DNA of 21,811 nucleotides from Lachnospiraceae bacterium AM93-12TA (GTDB lineage: Bacteria > Bacillota > Clostridia > Lachnospirales > Lachnospiraceae): positions 1 to 21,811 of the forward strand of contig JAQERH010000042.1 of assembly GCA_027698105.1 (NCBI GenBank), in the 5' to 3' direction. Below the pieces are notes generated by a model. It ran no database searches, had not been told where the DNA came from, and worked only from the letters and a program-made list of their open reading frames with translations. Positions 14,337-21,810 of this stretch are shown here, piece after piece; the stretch's first letter is position 1; each line of letters opens with the position of its first letter. Made by a program: the position numbers and the translations under genes.

Positions 14337-14882
14337 TCATTCAAACATCAGGCCATATGATTCGGTCAGACTTCCGTCGTCCTCGTGAAATATACACTGA
14401 TACAGAGGCTCACGCTGGGTTGCTCTGCGGAACCGCTCCAGAACCGTAGCCAGCGGCTCACCGTTAGGGATGCCGAGGGCATCAGACACCCGTTGCAAGC
14501 TGTCCATATCCATATCTTCCAAGTTACAGCTGCGCTGCCTCTGCCCATATTCCTCCAGCGTTTTGGAATCCACATACTGCTTTGCGTCACAGCAGTCATG
14601 CCAGCAGATACAGCTCACAAGCAGGGAAAAGAAATCGTCCATACTCTCGGCCAGACGGCCTGCCTCCCCTTCGCTGCTGTAATATCCAATGGAGCCATCT
14701 TCCAACAGGTGGTATTCTCCGCCGGAGCCATCTCTGGCAAAGGCCATACCGGGCAGGGAGAAGGTGCAGCGGCCTTCTGCGTCATCCCGTGGGGACAACT
14801 CATCCAGCAGGAAGAAGTCAAAAAGAGAATCAAATTCCTCCGCCAAATCAGGGTTTTCATGCAGTATTTTCAGATAGTCCAT
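14337..14882 (-). CDS. SUKH-like (SMI1/KNR4-type) small protein, tentative
   Basis: The 181-residue protein has a central segment GGEYHLLEDGSIGYYSSEGE followed by GRLAESMDDFFSLLVSC, which has the form of a SUKH core: a strand-turn-strand that shows the gene product its environment, then an acidic helix with a DFF motif. Flanking parts are helical and acidic. I cannot assign it to a numbered SUKH group and similarity is by eye. GGGAGG lies before the ATG. It starts 13 nt after the YwqG gene. An immunity role is inferred from the fold guess and the neighbours. Confidence 0.82.
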   Translation of the reverse strand: MDYLKILHENPDLAEEFDSLFDFFLLDELSPRDDAEGRCTFSLPGMAFARDGSGGEYHLLEDGSIGYYSSEGEAGRLAESMDDFFSLLVSCICWHDCCDAKQYVDSKTLEEYGQRQRSCNLEDMDMDSLQRVSDALGIPNGEPLATVLERFRRATQREPLYQCIFHEDDGSLTESYGLMFE

Positions 14883-14895
14883 AAAAGCGCCTCCC

Positions 14896-15744
14896 TCAAT
14901 AGCACTGGAGGATCAGCCAGATCCGTTCAAAGCGACGGGCAGCCAGGTCCTCTTTGAGAATGTAGAAATAGATGTGCCCGCAGTCGCCGAACATCAGCTC
15001 GAAGTCGTCATATTCCACCGTATCCAACTGGAATAACAGTACCCAACGGTCACGAGCAGAATCTTCCGCCCGCTGGCGAACCTCCTTCGGAATTTTAACC
15101 CAGCCGTTGCCCAGATAGTAACCCTGAGTCACCAGGTCACATTCGCTGAACATACTGTTCTGAATCACATCAGGCCAGCCCAGCAGCTGGGAGCGGCTTT
15201 CCGTCTCTTCCGAATCGTCTTCCATTCGTTCAGCCCACACAGAATTGAAGGCATCATAGTCCTCCTCATCCGGAAACACTTCGCTGAAGTCCTGCCAGGA
15301 AGGATAGGAGTATTTTGAGTCCATCTTGATCTTGACCATAGGAAACTTAAAATCTTCCTCCATGTCTTCAGGAAAGTTTGCAGCAGACAGTGTCGAAATA
15401 TCCTCAAACCAATAGACGCGGGCGCAGCCCTTGTCTTTTGGATCATAACCCCAGCACTGGGTATCTGTTTCATAGAAGAAGGAGAGCAGGCCGTGGTCAG
15501 GCAGAAGATGCTCTATATCAAACTGGGCCAGCTCCTCACAGTTAAATTGAGCCAGAAAAGTGAGGGGGCGCTCTTTCACAACACGGTCATAGCTTTCGCC
15601 CTCATAGGCGGGCCAAACGAAGTCCGACGGCACATCCGGCTGCCCTCCAAAACGGGTGGCACCCATTTTGTATGTTTCTTTTCCTTCTATTTTCAGTTCA
15701 ACGCTGTTTTTTCCAAGCGACTCCAGTTTTTCTTTTATGCTCAT
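14896..15744 (-). CDS. YwqG family protein (DUF1963)
   Basis: The 282-residue protein matches the YwqG/DUF1963 family along its whole length: FGGQPDVPSDFVWP (32-45), PLTFLAQFNCEEL (60-72), LLPDHGLLSFFYETD (80-94), QLLGWPDVIQ (186-195), RWVLLFQLDT (233-242) and FGDCGHIYFYILKEDLAARR (252-271). The family has a beta-rich fold and is common next to polymorphic toxins and in poly-immunity loci; no enzymatic activity is established to my knowledge. AAGGAGG precedes the ATG. It lies 23 nt after the frameshifted SUKH-like ORF and 13 nt before the next gene. Residues 170-178 (WAERMEDDS) are nearly repeated in the DUF4241 protein. Confidence 0.93.
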   Translation of the reverse strand: MSIKEKLESLGKNSVELKIEGKETYKMGATRFGGQPDVPSDFVWPAYEGESYDRVVKERPLTFLAQFNCEELAQFDIEHLLPDHGLLSFFYETDTQCWGYDPKDKGCARVYWFEDISTLSAANFPEDMEEDFKFPMVKIKMDSKYSYPSWQDFSEVFPDEEDYDAFNSVWAERMEDDSEETESRSQLLGWPDVIQNSMFSECDLVTQGYYLGNGWVKIPKEVRQRAEDSARDRWVLLFQLDTVEYDDFELMFGDCGHIYFYILKEDLAARRFERIWLILQCY

Positions 15745-15767
15745 GGCAGTTCCTCCTTATTGCGTTC

Positions 15768-16079
15768 TTATAGCTTTCTATCCAGTGCCTCAACGGTTTT
15801 CATGGCAGCGGAATCAAAGTTGCACTGCCGCAGTTCCCGTTCAATCAGGGCAAATACATCCGGAAAGCACTCGATCTCGTCCTGATACTCATATTTCGCA
15901 TACAGTTTTCCGTACTCCGAGATCCAGACCTCTGCCGGATAATAGTAACCAATATGCCCGATGGGCTGACACCGCTCACCGGCTGTCTGCTCAATTTCTG
16001 CCAGATCACAGCCGGACATATCCCGAAAGCAGGCGTCCTCCAAATGATTTTGAATCCCATTGACCAGATAAGGAAACAA
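15768..16079 (-). CDS. SUKH-3-like ORF lacking a proper start, probably 3' part of a frameshifted gene
   Basis: The frame is open from 16148 down to the stop at 15768, but the only start codons in it are a TTG at 16079 and internal ones, none with a ribosome binding site. The region before the TTG still reads as protein (EWYLAQKKLKWAADFEFALF), which argues that the gene continues upstream. The C-terminal part (IGYYYPAEVWISEYGKLYAK and FPDVFALIERELRQC) resembles the last part of SUKH-3 domains. A +1 shift at the end of the ORF at 16132-16446 would join both into a product of about 225 residues. Whether this is an inactivating mutation, a sequence error, or real frameshifting is open. Confidence 0.6.
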   Translation of the reverse strand: MFPYLVNGIQNHLEDACFRDMSGCDLAEIEQTAGERCQPIGHIGYYYPAEVWISEYGKLYAKYEYQDEIECFPDVFALIERELRQCNFDSAAMKTVEALDRKL

Positions 16080-16131
16080 AGCAAACTCAAAGTCAGCCGC
16101 CCATTTCAGCTTTTTCTGCGCCAGGTACCAC

Positions 16132-16446
16132 TCACAGCACAGGCCGCGTCACCAGATTTTGCGCCCATTCTTCTTTTATCCGACGGATCTTCAGGCGGCA
16201 GATCTGCTCGTTATGAAAGCGTTCCCAGCCCTTGTTGCTGCCCCGCTCCTCGTCAGTGACCGGCCATTCCAGCCGCTCCTCTTTGTTGCTGACCTTGCCG
16301 GTGTCACAGAACACCATGCCCAGTGTCAGGACGGCCATTTCCCAAAAATCGCCCTTGCTGTTATATCTGCCCCCGATGCAGCGATTGATTAAAGCAACCA
16401 CTTCCTGTTCCTGGAGCTCATACATTTCATAGAATTCTTCAAACAT
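16132..16446 (-). CDS. Small immunity-array protein, probably 5' part of a frameshifted gene
   Basis: The 104-codon frame starts at an ATG with a perfect AAAGGAGG 8 nt upstream and encodes MFEEFYEMYELQEQEVVALI, then a region with WEMAVLTLGMVFCDTGKV and GWERFHNEQICRLKIRRIKE. It stops at a TGA (16134-16132) in mid-sequence context VTRPVL. The next frame is open across this stop and continues for about 120 codons. I recognise no named family. The TGA follows CTG, but there is no upstream Shine-Dalgarno-like element of the kind used by prfB, so programmed frameshifting has little support. It starts 14 nt after the previous gene. Confidence 0.7.
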   Translation of the reverse strand: MFEEFYEMYELQEQEVVALINRCIGGRYNSKGDFWEMAVLTLGMVFCDTGKVSNKEERLEWPVTDEERGSNKGWERFHNEQICRLKIRRIKEEWAQNLVTRPVL

Positions 16447-16460
16447 GGGTGTGACCTCCT

Positions 16461-17051
16461 TTACAGCAGTTGCAGCACTGCAGCGGCAGGCTCGGCAAAC
16501 GCCTCCGGGGCTTGCTCCAATGCATCCCGGCAGGCCAGCGCTGCCTGCCAGGAGTAATAATAGAAGCTGTAAAACAAGTCGTCTGGAAACACTTCTTCCT
16601 CCTCGTAGCGCATCTCATCTTCTTCCTCGTCGTATTCCTCCGACCACAGGTATTCTTCTTTCAGCAGATCGGAGAACAGCGGCAGCGGATCGGCATGATC
16701 CATCTCATCTCCATCGTGAAAGCACTGGAGGATACAGGTAAAGAAGTCCAGCAGTTCCCCGGCCAGGAAATAGGCCGCGGGGTTCTGGCCGCTCTCTGTG
16801 AGGGCCTTCTCCAGAATCCGGCTCAGAAACACCATACAAAATGGGGTGGCGTGCCACAGGGTACTCTGGTGCTCCATGTTGGTGGTGAGCTCGTAGAGGG
16901 ACTTTTTGACGGACGACAAATCACGCATCTGCTCCAGCACCGTCAGGTGAGCGGGAAACTCCATTCCCCTGCCATAGGCAGTGGTGAGTCGGTGCCACGG
17001 GACATCAGCGACCTTGAGATGGGTGATGTAGGTTCTGTTTTCTTCTGTCAT
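16461..17051 (-). CDS. Uncharacterised acidic helical protein of the immunity array
   Basis: The 196-residue protein has no family I can name. The first half (YITHLKVADVPWHRLTTAYG, MEHQSTLWHATPFCMVFLSR) looks helical, with a WHATPF motif in a hydrophobic helix; residues 135-155 are almost pure Glu/Asp/Tyr (SEEYDEEEDEMRYEEEEVFP). The C-terminus is Ala-rich helix. There is no signal peptide. AAGGAG lies 8 nt before the ATG, and the gene follows the ankyrin gene after 11 nt. High acidity is common among nuclease-immunity proteins, which is the only functional hint beyond location. Confidence 0.82.
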   Translation of the reverse strand: MTEENRTYITHLKVADVPWHRLTTAYGRGMEFPAHLTVLEQMRDLSSVKKSLYELTTNMEHQSTLWHATPFCMVFLSRILEKALTESGQNPAAYFLAGELLDFFTCILQCFHDGDEMDHADPLPLFSDLLKEEYLWSEEYDEEEDEMRYEEEEVFPDDLFYSFYYYSWQAALACRDALEQAPEAFAEPAAAVLQLL

Positions 17052-17062
17052 AACTTTGCTCC

Positions 17063-18142
17063 TTATTCCTCAAATTCACCCTCAATCATTTCATTGAAAT
17101 ATTTTCCGGGGTCTGCGATGAAGTCATCCCATTTAGCCAGGGAATGGAACTCCTCATGCTCGATGTCCAGATACCATAATTTCTTATCTCTGGGACTCCA
17201 CAGCAGCAGATAATCACTGTAATTGTCCATGGCCGCCATGAGAGAGAGCAGCTTCTTCCTCTTCCAGGTCATCTCCTGCACATCCATGAAGGAGTAGAAC
17301 TCCGCCCATTTCACCCACTCCTGCTCCGGGAATTTCAGACGCAGGGGGCCGGTTTTCAGATATTCCACCAGCTTGGCAGGCAGCTTATAGGGCATGAGCT
17401 GCCGGACCTTTTCCTGCTCGTTGTGCCAGTCCTCCGGTTCCAGGGCCTTCAGGTAGTTGGCCAGCTCCTGATTTTTGTTCTGCACCGCCACGGTGTAAGG
17501 TCGGTCGCCGTATTTATCAACAATGGTGATGTCTGCTCCTTGCTCAATGAGCCAGCGCACCATGGGGAGATTTTTGTGTCGGACAGCCTCAGTGACAGCG
17601 GTGGAGGCGTTCGGGAACACCATGTCCGGCTTGTGGTAATTGATGTCTGCCCCCTTTTCCAGCAGCAGCCGGGCAAGTTTGGTATTGCCCTCGGACACAG
17701 CTGCCCGGAATGCCTCGCCGCCAAACTTGACCACCGTAATCCCAGCCTGCTCCAGCACCGGAATATTCTCCGGGCGCTTGCCCCAGCGCACTTCCTGGAA
17801 GGCCCGCTCTTTCTGCTTCGGACTTAGTTTTACGGCCTGTCCGGCAAAGAGCGCCACTACCTCCGGCCCGCAGCAACGGACGGCGGTGAGCAGCAGGGGC
17901 TGTTCCTCTGCCAGACTGGGATCAGCTCCATGCTCCAGTAGGAAGTGAATCATAGGCACATCATTCCGAAAAACCGCAATCTCCAATGGCATCAGCTTGA
18001 TGTATTCGCTAAGCTGGATGGGAACATCTAAATCCAGACCGCCTTGGAGCAGCGCCTCCAGCTTGGGAGTGTCATGGTCACAGATGGCGGCAGCCGTTTC
18101 TGGGAGTGTCTCCCAACGGCCAATATATGCAATTTGGTACAT
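17063..18142 (-). CDS. Ankyrin-repeat protein with C-terminal SUKH-like domain
   Basis: Residues about 20-235 of 359 hold ankyrin repeats, best seen as PLEIAVFRNDVPMIHFLLEH (with GADPSL after), FRAAVSEGNTKLARLLLEKG (with ADINY after) and VTEAVRHKNLPMVRWLIEQG (with ADITIVDKYGDRPYTVA after). A middle repeat near 100-135 is degenerate. Residues about 253-357 (LRLKFPEQEWVKWAEFYSF, NYSDYLLLWSPRDKKLWYLD, HSLAKWDDFIADPGKYFNEM) look like a SUKH/SMI1-KNR4 end, in which the final helix closes the fold. Ankyrin proteins are a known class of immunity proteins in poly-immunity loci. AGGTG lies 5 nt before the ATG. It starts 7 nt after the 69-codon gene. Confidence 0.9.
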   Translation of the reverse strand: MYQIAYIGRWETLPETAAAICDHDTPKLEALLQGGLDLDVPIQLSEYIKLMPLEIAVFRNDVPMIHFLLEHGADPSLAEEQPLLLTAVRCCGPEVVALFAGQAVKLSPKQKERAFQEVRWGKRPENIPVLEQAGITVVKFGGEAFRAAVSEGNTKLARLLLEKGADINYHKPDMVFPNASTAVTEAVRHKNLPMVRWLIEQGADITIVDKYGDRPYTVAVQNKNQELANYLKALEPEDWHNEQEKVRQLMPYKLPAKLVEYLKTGPLRLKFPEQEWVKWAEFYSFMDVQEMTWKRKKLLSLMAAMDNYSDYLLLWSPRDKKLWYLDIEHEEFHSLAKWDDFIADPGKYFNEMIEGEFEE

Positions 18143-18149
18143 AAGGCAC

Positions 18150-18359
18150 CTACTTTCGTTGTTGTTTCACTTGATATGGTATCGTCCGGCCCAGCACCCG
18201 GCCCTTACCAACGGCATTGGCTCCCTCATAGATTAAGAACTCCGCATTGTTTTCCAGCAGGGCGGAGTCAATGGTGGTTTCCTTGACAGCCAGATTCTCA
18301 AAATCCATGGCGGCCAGCTTCCCGGCGGCCTGTGGGGTACACATGAAACAGGTGCTCAC
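18150..18359 (-). CDS. Small uncharacterised protein, 69 residues, GTG start
   Basis: The frame begins with a GTG that overlaps the TGA of the upstream gene (GTGA), the usual sign of translational coupling in tightly packed operons. It begins MSTCFMCTPQAAGKLAAMDF and contains LLENNAEFLIYEGANAVGKG. The CFMC pair could bind a metal. No named family is recognised and no signal peptide is present. An internal ATG at codon 6 or 18 could be used instead. It lies 7 nt before the ankyrin gene. It may be a small immunity protein or an accessory of the 180-residue product made just before it. Confidence 0.65.
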   Translation of the reverse strand: MSTCFMCTPQAAGKLAAMDFENLAVKETTIDSALLENNAEFLIYEGANAVGKGRVLGRTIPYQVKQQRK

Positions 18360-18895
18360 GCCAGCTCCGCGTCCAAAATCTGGACTTGTTTTCCTTTCTC
18401 GTCCACATAGTAAAGCGCAATATAGTCAATGCCATCCCGCTTGACCTGCTCCCATGGCATCCGCTCACCGCTAATCAATTCCACGGTATCTGCCTCGTCC
18501 GGAGCAAAATCTTCTTTTTCGTCCTCATAATCAATGCTGTAGCCCAGCTCCAGTACCAGCTTGGAGGCAGGAATTTCATACCGCTTAAGAAAACGATGTT
18601 CCAGCTCATCCAGAGTATGTTCATCACAGAACAGATTATCATAGCCATGCCGCCCGCCATCGAAAATGACGAACTCCTCGCCGGTCTCCGGGTCACGGGC
18701 TGCCACCAGTCCGGGGGCCTCGGCGCTATCTACAATATAGGATTGAGGCTCTCCCTTTACCGCGAGCAAATCTCCGTAATACCACACTTCCAAAAGTTCG
18801 TTTCCAGTGGTGGAACACAAAATCACGGTGGACAGACGCTTCTCTGCCCATTCTTTCACATGGCCGGTGAGCCAGGTGGGATATTTTTCAGTCAT
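18356..18895 (-). CDS. Uncharacterised acidic protein of the immunity array
   Basis: The 179-residue product has no family I can name. Recognisable features are an early WLTGHVKEWAEKRLSTVIL segment, a beta-rich core with VWYYGDLLAVKGEPQSYIVD and TGEEFVIFDGGRHGYDNLF, and a very acidic loop YEDEKEDFAPDEADTVE. The start is ATG at 18895; a GTG at 18898 directly before it is equally well placed behind AGGAGGAG, adding one residue. It begins 16 nt after the small membrane protein gene and ends by overlapping the next start by 4 nt. Its place and acidity suggest an immunity role, without direct evidence. Confidence 0.82.
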   Translation of the reverse strand: MTEKYPTWLTGHVKEWAEKRLSTVILCSTTGNELLEVWYYGDLLAVKGEPQSYIVDSAEAPGLVAARDPETGEEFVIFDGGRHGYDNLFCDEHTLDELEHRFLKRYEIPASKLVLELGYSIDYEDEKEDFAPDEADTVELISGERMPWEQVKRDGIDYIALYYVDEKGKQVQILDAELA

Positions 18896-18911
18896 CACAG
18901 ATTTTCTCCTC

Positions 18912-19145
18912 CTATTTCAATCTAAGCACAAAGCCCCAAATGCTCACCACGATTAAAAGGACACCCAGAAGGAAGAAAACCACCCGCCGGTAGCCTCTGC
19001 TGTGACGGTGCACATCCGGCGTACCGGTGGGGTCGCAGAGCCAGTTCCAGTTGCGGAGCGCTCCAATCAAAATCACTGCGCCGATGATTACGGAGGCAAT
19101 ATACCAATATTCCTGCAAAAATGCTGTGATCCGCTCACTGTTCAT
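18912..19145 (-). CDS. Two-helix membrane protein, resembles Imm17-type immunity protein
   Basis: The 77-residue protein has two membrane helices, at about 14-30 (YIASVIIGAVILIGALR) and 55-73 (VVFFLLGVLLIVVSIWGFV). They are joined by a polar loop with WNWLCDPTGTPDVHRHSRGY. The size, the two helices and the aromatic/Cys loop resemble immunity protein 17, a two-helix family of polymorphic toxin loci; the match is from memory and not verified. AAGGAGG precedes the ATG and overlaps the TAA region of the upstream gene, which ends 12 nt before. It is one of two membrane proteins in the array and would act at the cell membrane, for example against a pore-forming or envelope-targeting toxin. Confidence 0.85.
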   Translation of the reverse strand: MNSERITAFLQEYWYIASVIIGAVILIGALRNWNWLCDPTGTPDVHRHSRGYRRVVFFLLGVLLIVVSIWGFVLRLK

Positions 19146-19157
19146 TCAGGATCCTCC

Positions 19158-20540
19158 TTACGCAAATATCTTTTGGTACTTCTCTCTTAATTCTTCCGGG
19201 GCCGCTTTGATAACCTTGCTGCCGCTGTTCTGGGAATCCTTTCCCCAGATGGCCCAGAGCAGGCTCTGCCAGGCGATAGCCTGGAATTTTGCATCCTTTC
19301 TCTCATCCGGCAGAAGATAGTCGGGAAATCGGCGCTTAACTGCCAGCAAAGCATCCAGACTTTCGGCATTGGCAATCAAGCTGCGAAATTCCCTGGCAGG
19401 CTCCAGCCACTGCATAGATAATGCACCCCGCACCAGCACGCCCAATGTCCACAGCCTGAAACCGAACTTGCGGATAAAGGCGTGGAGGAATTTCTCTTGT
19501 AAGGAAGAATGCTCATCATCGCATAAATCCAGATACTCTGCCACCAGCGGTGCCCACTGTTCTCCTTCCAGCCCCAGGGCAAACACGGCGAAGGTTCCGG
19601 GCATGGCGCAGGCTTCATCGGGGAGGTTGGTATACCATTCATACTCCCGCATGGCCAGTCGTGCATACCGCTCAATACCGACGTGTAATTTAGGGTATTG
19701 GACGGCACAGGCAAAGAGCTGATTAACTCCTTTTTTAGGAAGTCCGGGAATGGGCAGATAGAGTTTCTCCTTTCCACGGAACTCCACTGAGTAACTGTGG
19801 GGAAACTCCTCCTGCTCCAGCACCGTGCACAGGTAGTCCAGGATTTCAGCATAGCACTCCTCCGTGGAATCCCTGGCAGTGATACGGATAGTGGCGAAAA
19901 CGTCGTTGGCCGAGGCTGTCAGATACTTTGTCTTTCTCTTTTGAATGTCAGGCGACAGTTTGCCGCTGCCAGCCGTTTTCAGTTCCTTTACCATATCCGG
20001 GCGAATCTGGGAAACCAGGCCAAGAATATGCTCCGTGGTGAGAGATTCAAAACTCTGCCCATACACAGTGTGGCAGACCGCCACATAGCAGGCAAAGCGC
20101 AGCAGTCCTTCGTCCACATCCTCCGGGCGCAATTCCGGCCACACCGTACAGGGCGGAAAGACTGTAAACCCATCTTCACGCTCTCCCACAAGGAAGTACC
20201 GTTCCTGCACTTGCTTTTCTATGTACTTCTCCAACTGATAGCGAATCTCTTCCCAGCCCGCCAACCGCCGCAGGGCATCGCAGAATACAGCCGCCTCCTT
20301 GTAGGGAAATCCCTTCAGCGGCAGACAAAGCAGATACCGTTCCAGCAGCTGACTGGGAAGGAAGGGCGTTCCGCTTTGACTCCGAACGACCACCGGGGAG
20401 CCGGAATGGTTTTCTTTTGCGGTTCCATCCAACACATCCTGGATGCAGAGATCCGCCTCTGCCAGTACCTCAGGATCCGTATCCTGTTTATGGATTAGAT
20501 AATAACGGCCATTTACGCCGTCGCGTTTTGGTAAGCTCAT
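19158..20540 (-). CDS. Uncharacterised 460-residue protein of the immunity array (possibly DUF6138)
   Basis: I start at the ATG at 20540 (MSLPKRDGVNGRYYLIHKQD), since a purine-rich GAGAGGAGAGGGGG lies before it and it begins 14 nt past the previous stop; the frame is open for 36 more codons upstream but that part overlaps the zinc-ribbon gene. The protein is a mix of helices and strands with no repeats or membrane segments. Marks include PLKGFPYKEAAVFCDALRRL, SANDVFATIRITARDSTEEC, LYLPIPGLPKKGVNQLFACA and a C-terminal WQSLLWAIWGKDSQN. I have a weak recollection of DUF6138 proteins of this size, unverified. Its position near the 5' end of the array suggests an immunity or accessory role. Confidence 0.85.
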   Translation of the reverse strand: MSLPKRDGVNGRYYLIHKQDTDPEVLAEADLCIQDVLDGTAKENHSGSPVVVRSQSGTPFLPSQLLERYLLCLPLKGFPYKEAAVFCDALRRLAGWEEIRYQLEKYIEKQVQERYFLVGEREDGFTVFPPCTVWPELRPEDVDEGLLRFACYVAVCHTVYGQSFESLTTEHILGLVSQIRPDMVKELKTAGSGKLSPDIQKRKTKYLTASANDVFATIRITARDSTEECYAEILDYLCTVLEQEEFPHSYSVEFRGKEKLYLPIPGLPKKGVNQLFACAVQYPKLHVGIERYARLAMREYEWYTNLPDEACAMPGTFAVFALGLEGEQWAPLVAEYLDLCDDEHSSLQEKFLHAFIRKFGFRLWTLGVLVRGALSMQWLEPAREFRSLIANAESLDALLAVKRRFPDYLLPDERKDAKFQAIAWQSLLWAIWGKDSQNSGSKVIKAAPEELREKYQKIFA

Positions 20541-20554
20541 AGCCCCCTCTCCTC

Positions 20555-21670
20555 TCAGGTCTGCTGATGCTGCATGGATACAATCTGGCAGTCCGGGCAG
20601 AACTCCACATAGAGCGTTCCCTCTGTGCCGTCCATCAAGGTATCCCACTGGATCTGAGCCAGATATTTCATGGGTTTTCCACAGTGGGGGCAGGCAGTAT
20701 ATTCCCAGTCCTGCACCCAGTTGGCAAAGCCGCCAATCGTATTCACATCCTCATAAGCGGCGCCGTAGAACAGCGGAACGGGCGTTTTCCCTAATACGAA
20801 AGAATTTTCGGTAAGAGCCTTATAGTCCTCTTCCCGGACATAACAGTCCATCTTCCCTGCCCCGTCAAAAAGTTCTGACGGAACGATCTCCACTCCGCCG
20901 TCCAGAGTAAATCGGTTAAATGCAGGCTCTTTCAGAAATCCCACGCAGTTGGGGCAGCAGGCAGCGGTAAGAATGCCATTCAGCCCCAGGAACTTCAGCC
21001 TCTCATCCCGGCCATCCAGCACCAGCATATCCACCATACGCCCGCCGCAGTGGGGGCAGATGTCATCTCGTGCCCGCCCGATGCGGACGGGAGATACTTC
21101 ACCGGCTGCTCCCTTGACCATGGGATAACAGGTGTCAAAGTTGAGCTGTGCCCGTTGCCCCTCCTTATCAAAGGTCCATCCGCCGCACTGGGCATAAACG
21201 GACGGGTCCACATAGAGTTTCCTTCGCCAGGGGCGCGGATTTCTCTCCAGTTCCAACAGCGTTTCCAATGCCCGATCATCTCCCTGCATGGCAAGACAGC
21301 ACATCAGGTTGGATGCTTCGCCGGAATCCTCTGTGGACAGCAAAGCAGAAATCAGGCCGTCCCGTACATCCTCTGGGACACGGTAATAAAGCTCTGAGGG
21401 ATAGAACACCTCTGCGGCCAACGCCGCCCGCTGAATCTCCGGGGTAATGGCATTCCGATAACCAAACAGATGCCAAAAGTCGGTACATTCCGGCTCCTCC
21501 ATATCTGCCAGCCGTTGGATATTCTGAATCAGACGCTTCTGTTTTTCTGCAATTTGTTCCGGCGTCCAGGTAAGCGCAGCATTTCGCTCCTGCTCGCACT
21601 TGCATTTCCAGCACAACCCGTCATAGCCCAAAGGTGTCCCACAGCTGGGACAGGTATATTTCAGACGCAT
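20555..21670 (-). CDS. Multi-zinc-ribbon protein with HEAT-like middle and DUF1963-like end
   Basis: This 371-residue protein is the first gene of the array inside the window. Cysteine pairs at 7/10, 20/23, 205/208, 239/242, 327/330 and 358/361 form about three zinc-binding ribbons (CPSCG with CWKC; CPHCGG with CCPNC; CPHCGKPMKYLAQ with CPDC). Residues 70-140 are helical and repeat-like (AALAAEVFYPSELYYRVPED, LISALLSTEDSGEASNLMCC). The segment GGFANWVQDWEYTACPHCG resembles the GG-x-W-x-Q end of DUF1963-type proteins. AAAGGAG lies 9 nt before the ATG. No enzymatic motif is visible. A toxin-binding or nucleic-acid-binding role is possible; I would not choose. Confidence 0.87.
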   Translation of the reverse strand: MRLKYTCPSCGTPLGYDGLCWKCKCEQERNAALTWTPEQIAEKQKRLIQNIQRLADMEEPECTDFWHLFGYRNAITPEIQRAALAAEVFYPSELYYRVPEDVRDGLISALLSTEDSGEASNLMCCLAMQGDDRALETLLELERNPRPWRRKLYVDPSVYAQCGGWTFDKEGQRAQLNFDTCYPMVKGAAGEVSPVRIGRARDDICPHCGGRMVDMLVLDGRDERLKFLGLNGILTAACCPNCVGFLKEPAFNRFTLDGGVEIVPSELFDGAGKMDCYVREEDYKALTENSFVLGKTPVPLFYGAAYEDVNTIGGFANWVQDWEYTACPHCGKPMKYLAQIQWDTLMDGTEGTLYVEFCPDCQIVSMQHQQT

Positions 21671-21735
21671 ATTTTCATACTCCTTTCATGCAACAAAAAT
21701 GAAGCATGGCGATCCTTGCGTAGCGTTTTTTATTT

Positions 21736-21756
21736 CATAGGGCGTATTTTCCTATG
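21736..21756. promoter_or_regulatory. Inverted repeat in the region upstream of the array
   Basis: CATAGG (21736-21741) and CCTATG (21751-21756) are perfect arms around a 9-nt spacer, about 66 nt upstream of the first array gene. This is where the promoter should lie. I see no convincing -35/-10 pair in 21671-21760, so the repeat could be an operator or part of a weak structure; it may also be chance. Confidence 0.3.
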
Positions 21757-21758
21757 CA

Positions 21759-21781
21759 ATAAAAAAGTGTCTCCGACACTT
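21759..21781 (-). terminator. Rho-independent terminator of an upstream minus-strand gene
   Basis: On the minus strand AAGTGTC, loop GGA, GACACTT form a 7-bp stem that runs into TTTTTTATT. It sits about 90 nt before the first array gene and should end a transcript from beyond the right edge, making 21671-21758 the likely promoter region of the array. Confidence 0.7.
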
Positions 21782-21792
21782 CAACTCCCCTT

Positions 21793-21810
21793 CCCCTCAC
21801 TCTTGAGGGG
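21793..21810. repeat. Perfect short inverted repeat at the right edge
   Basis: CCCCTCA (21793-21799) and TGAGGGG (21804-21810) form a perfect 7-bp stem with a 4-nt loop, without a U-run. It stands 12 nt from the terminator and may be part of a compound terminator or a mobile-element end cut off by the window. Confidence 0.4.

Noticed and set aside
16132..16137. Programmed +1 frameshift at CTG TGA like that of prfB
   Set aside because: The P-site codon would not re-pair well after slipping and there is no Shine-Dalgarno-like sequence just upstream; an indel or lost start is simpler.
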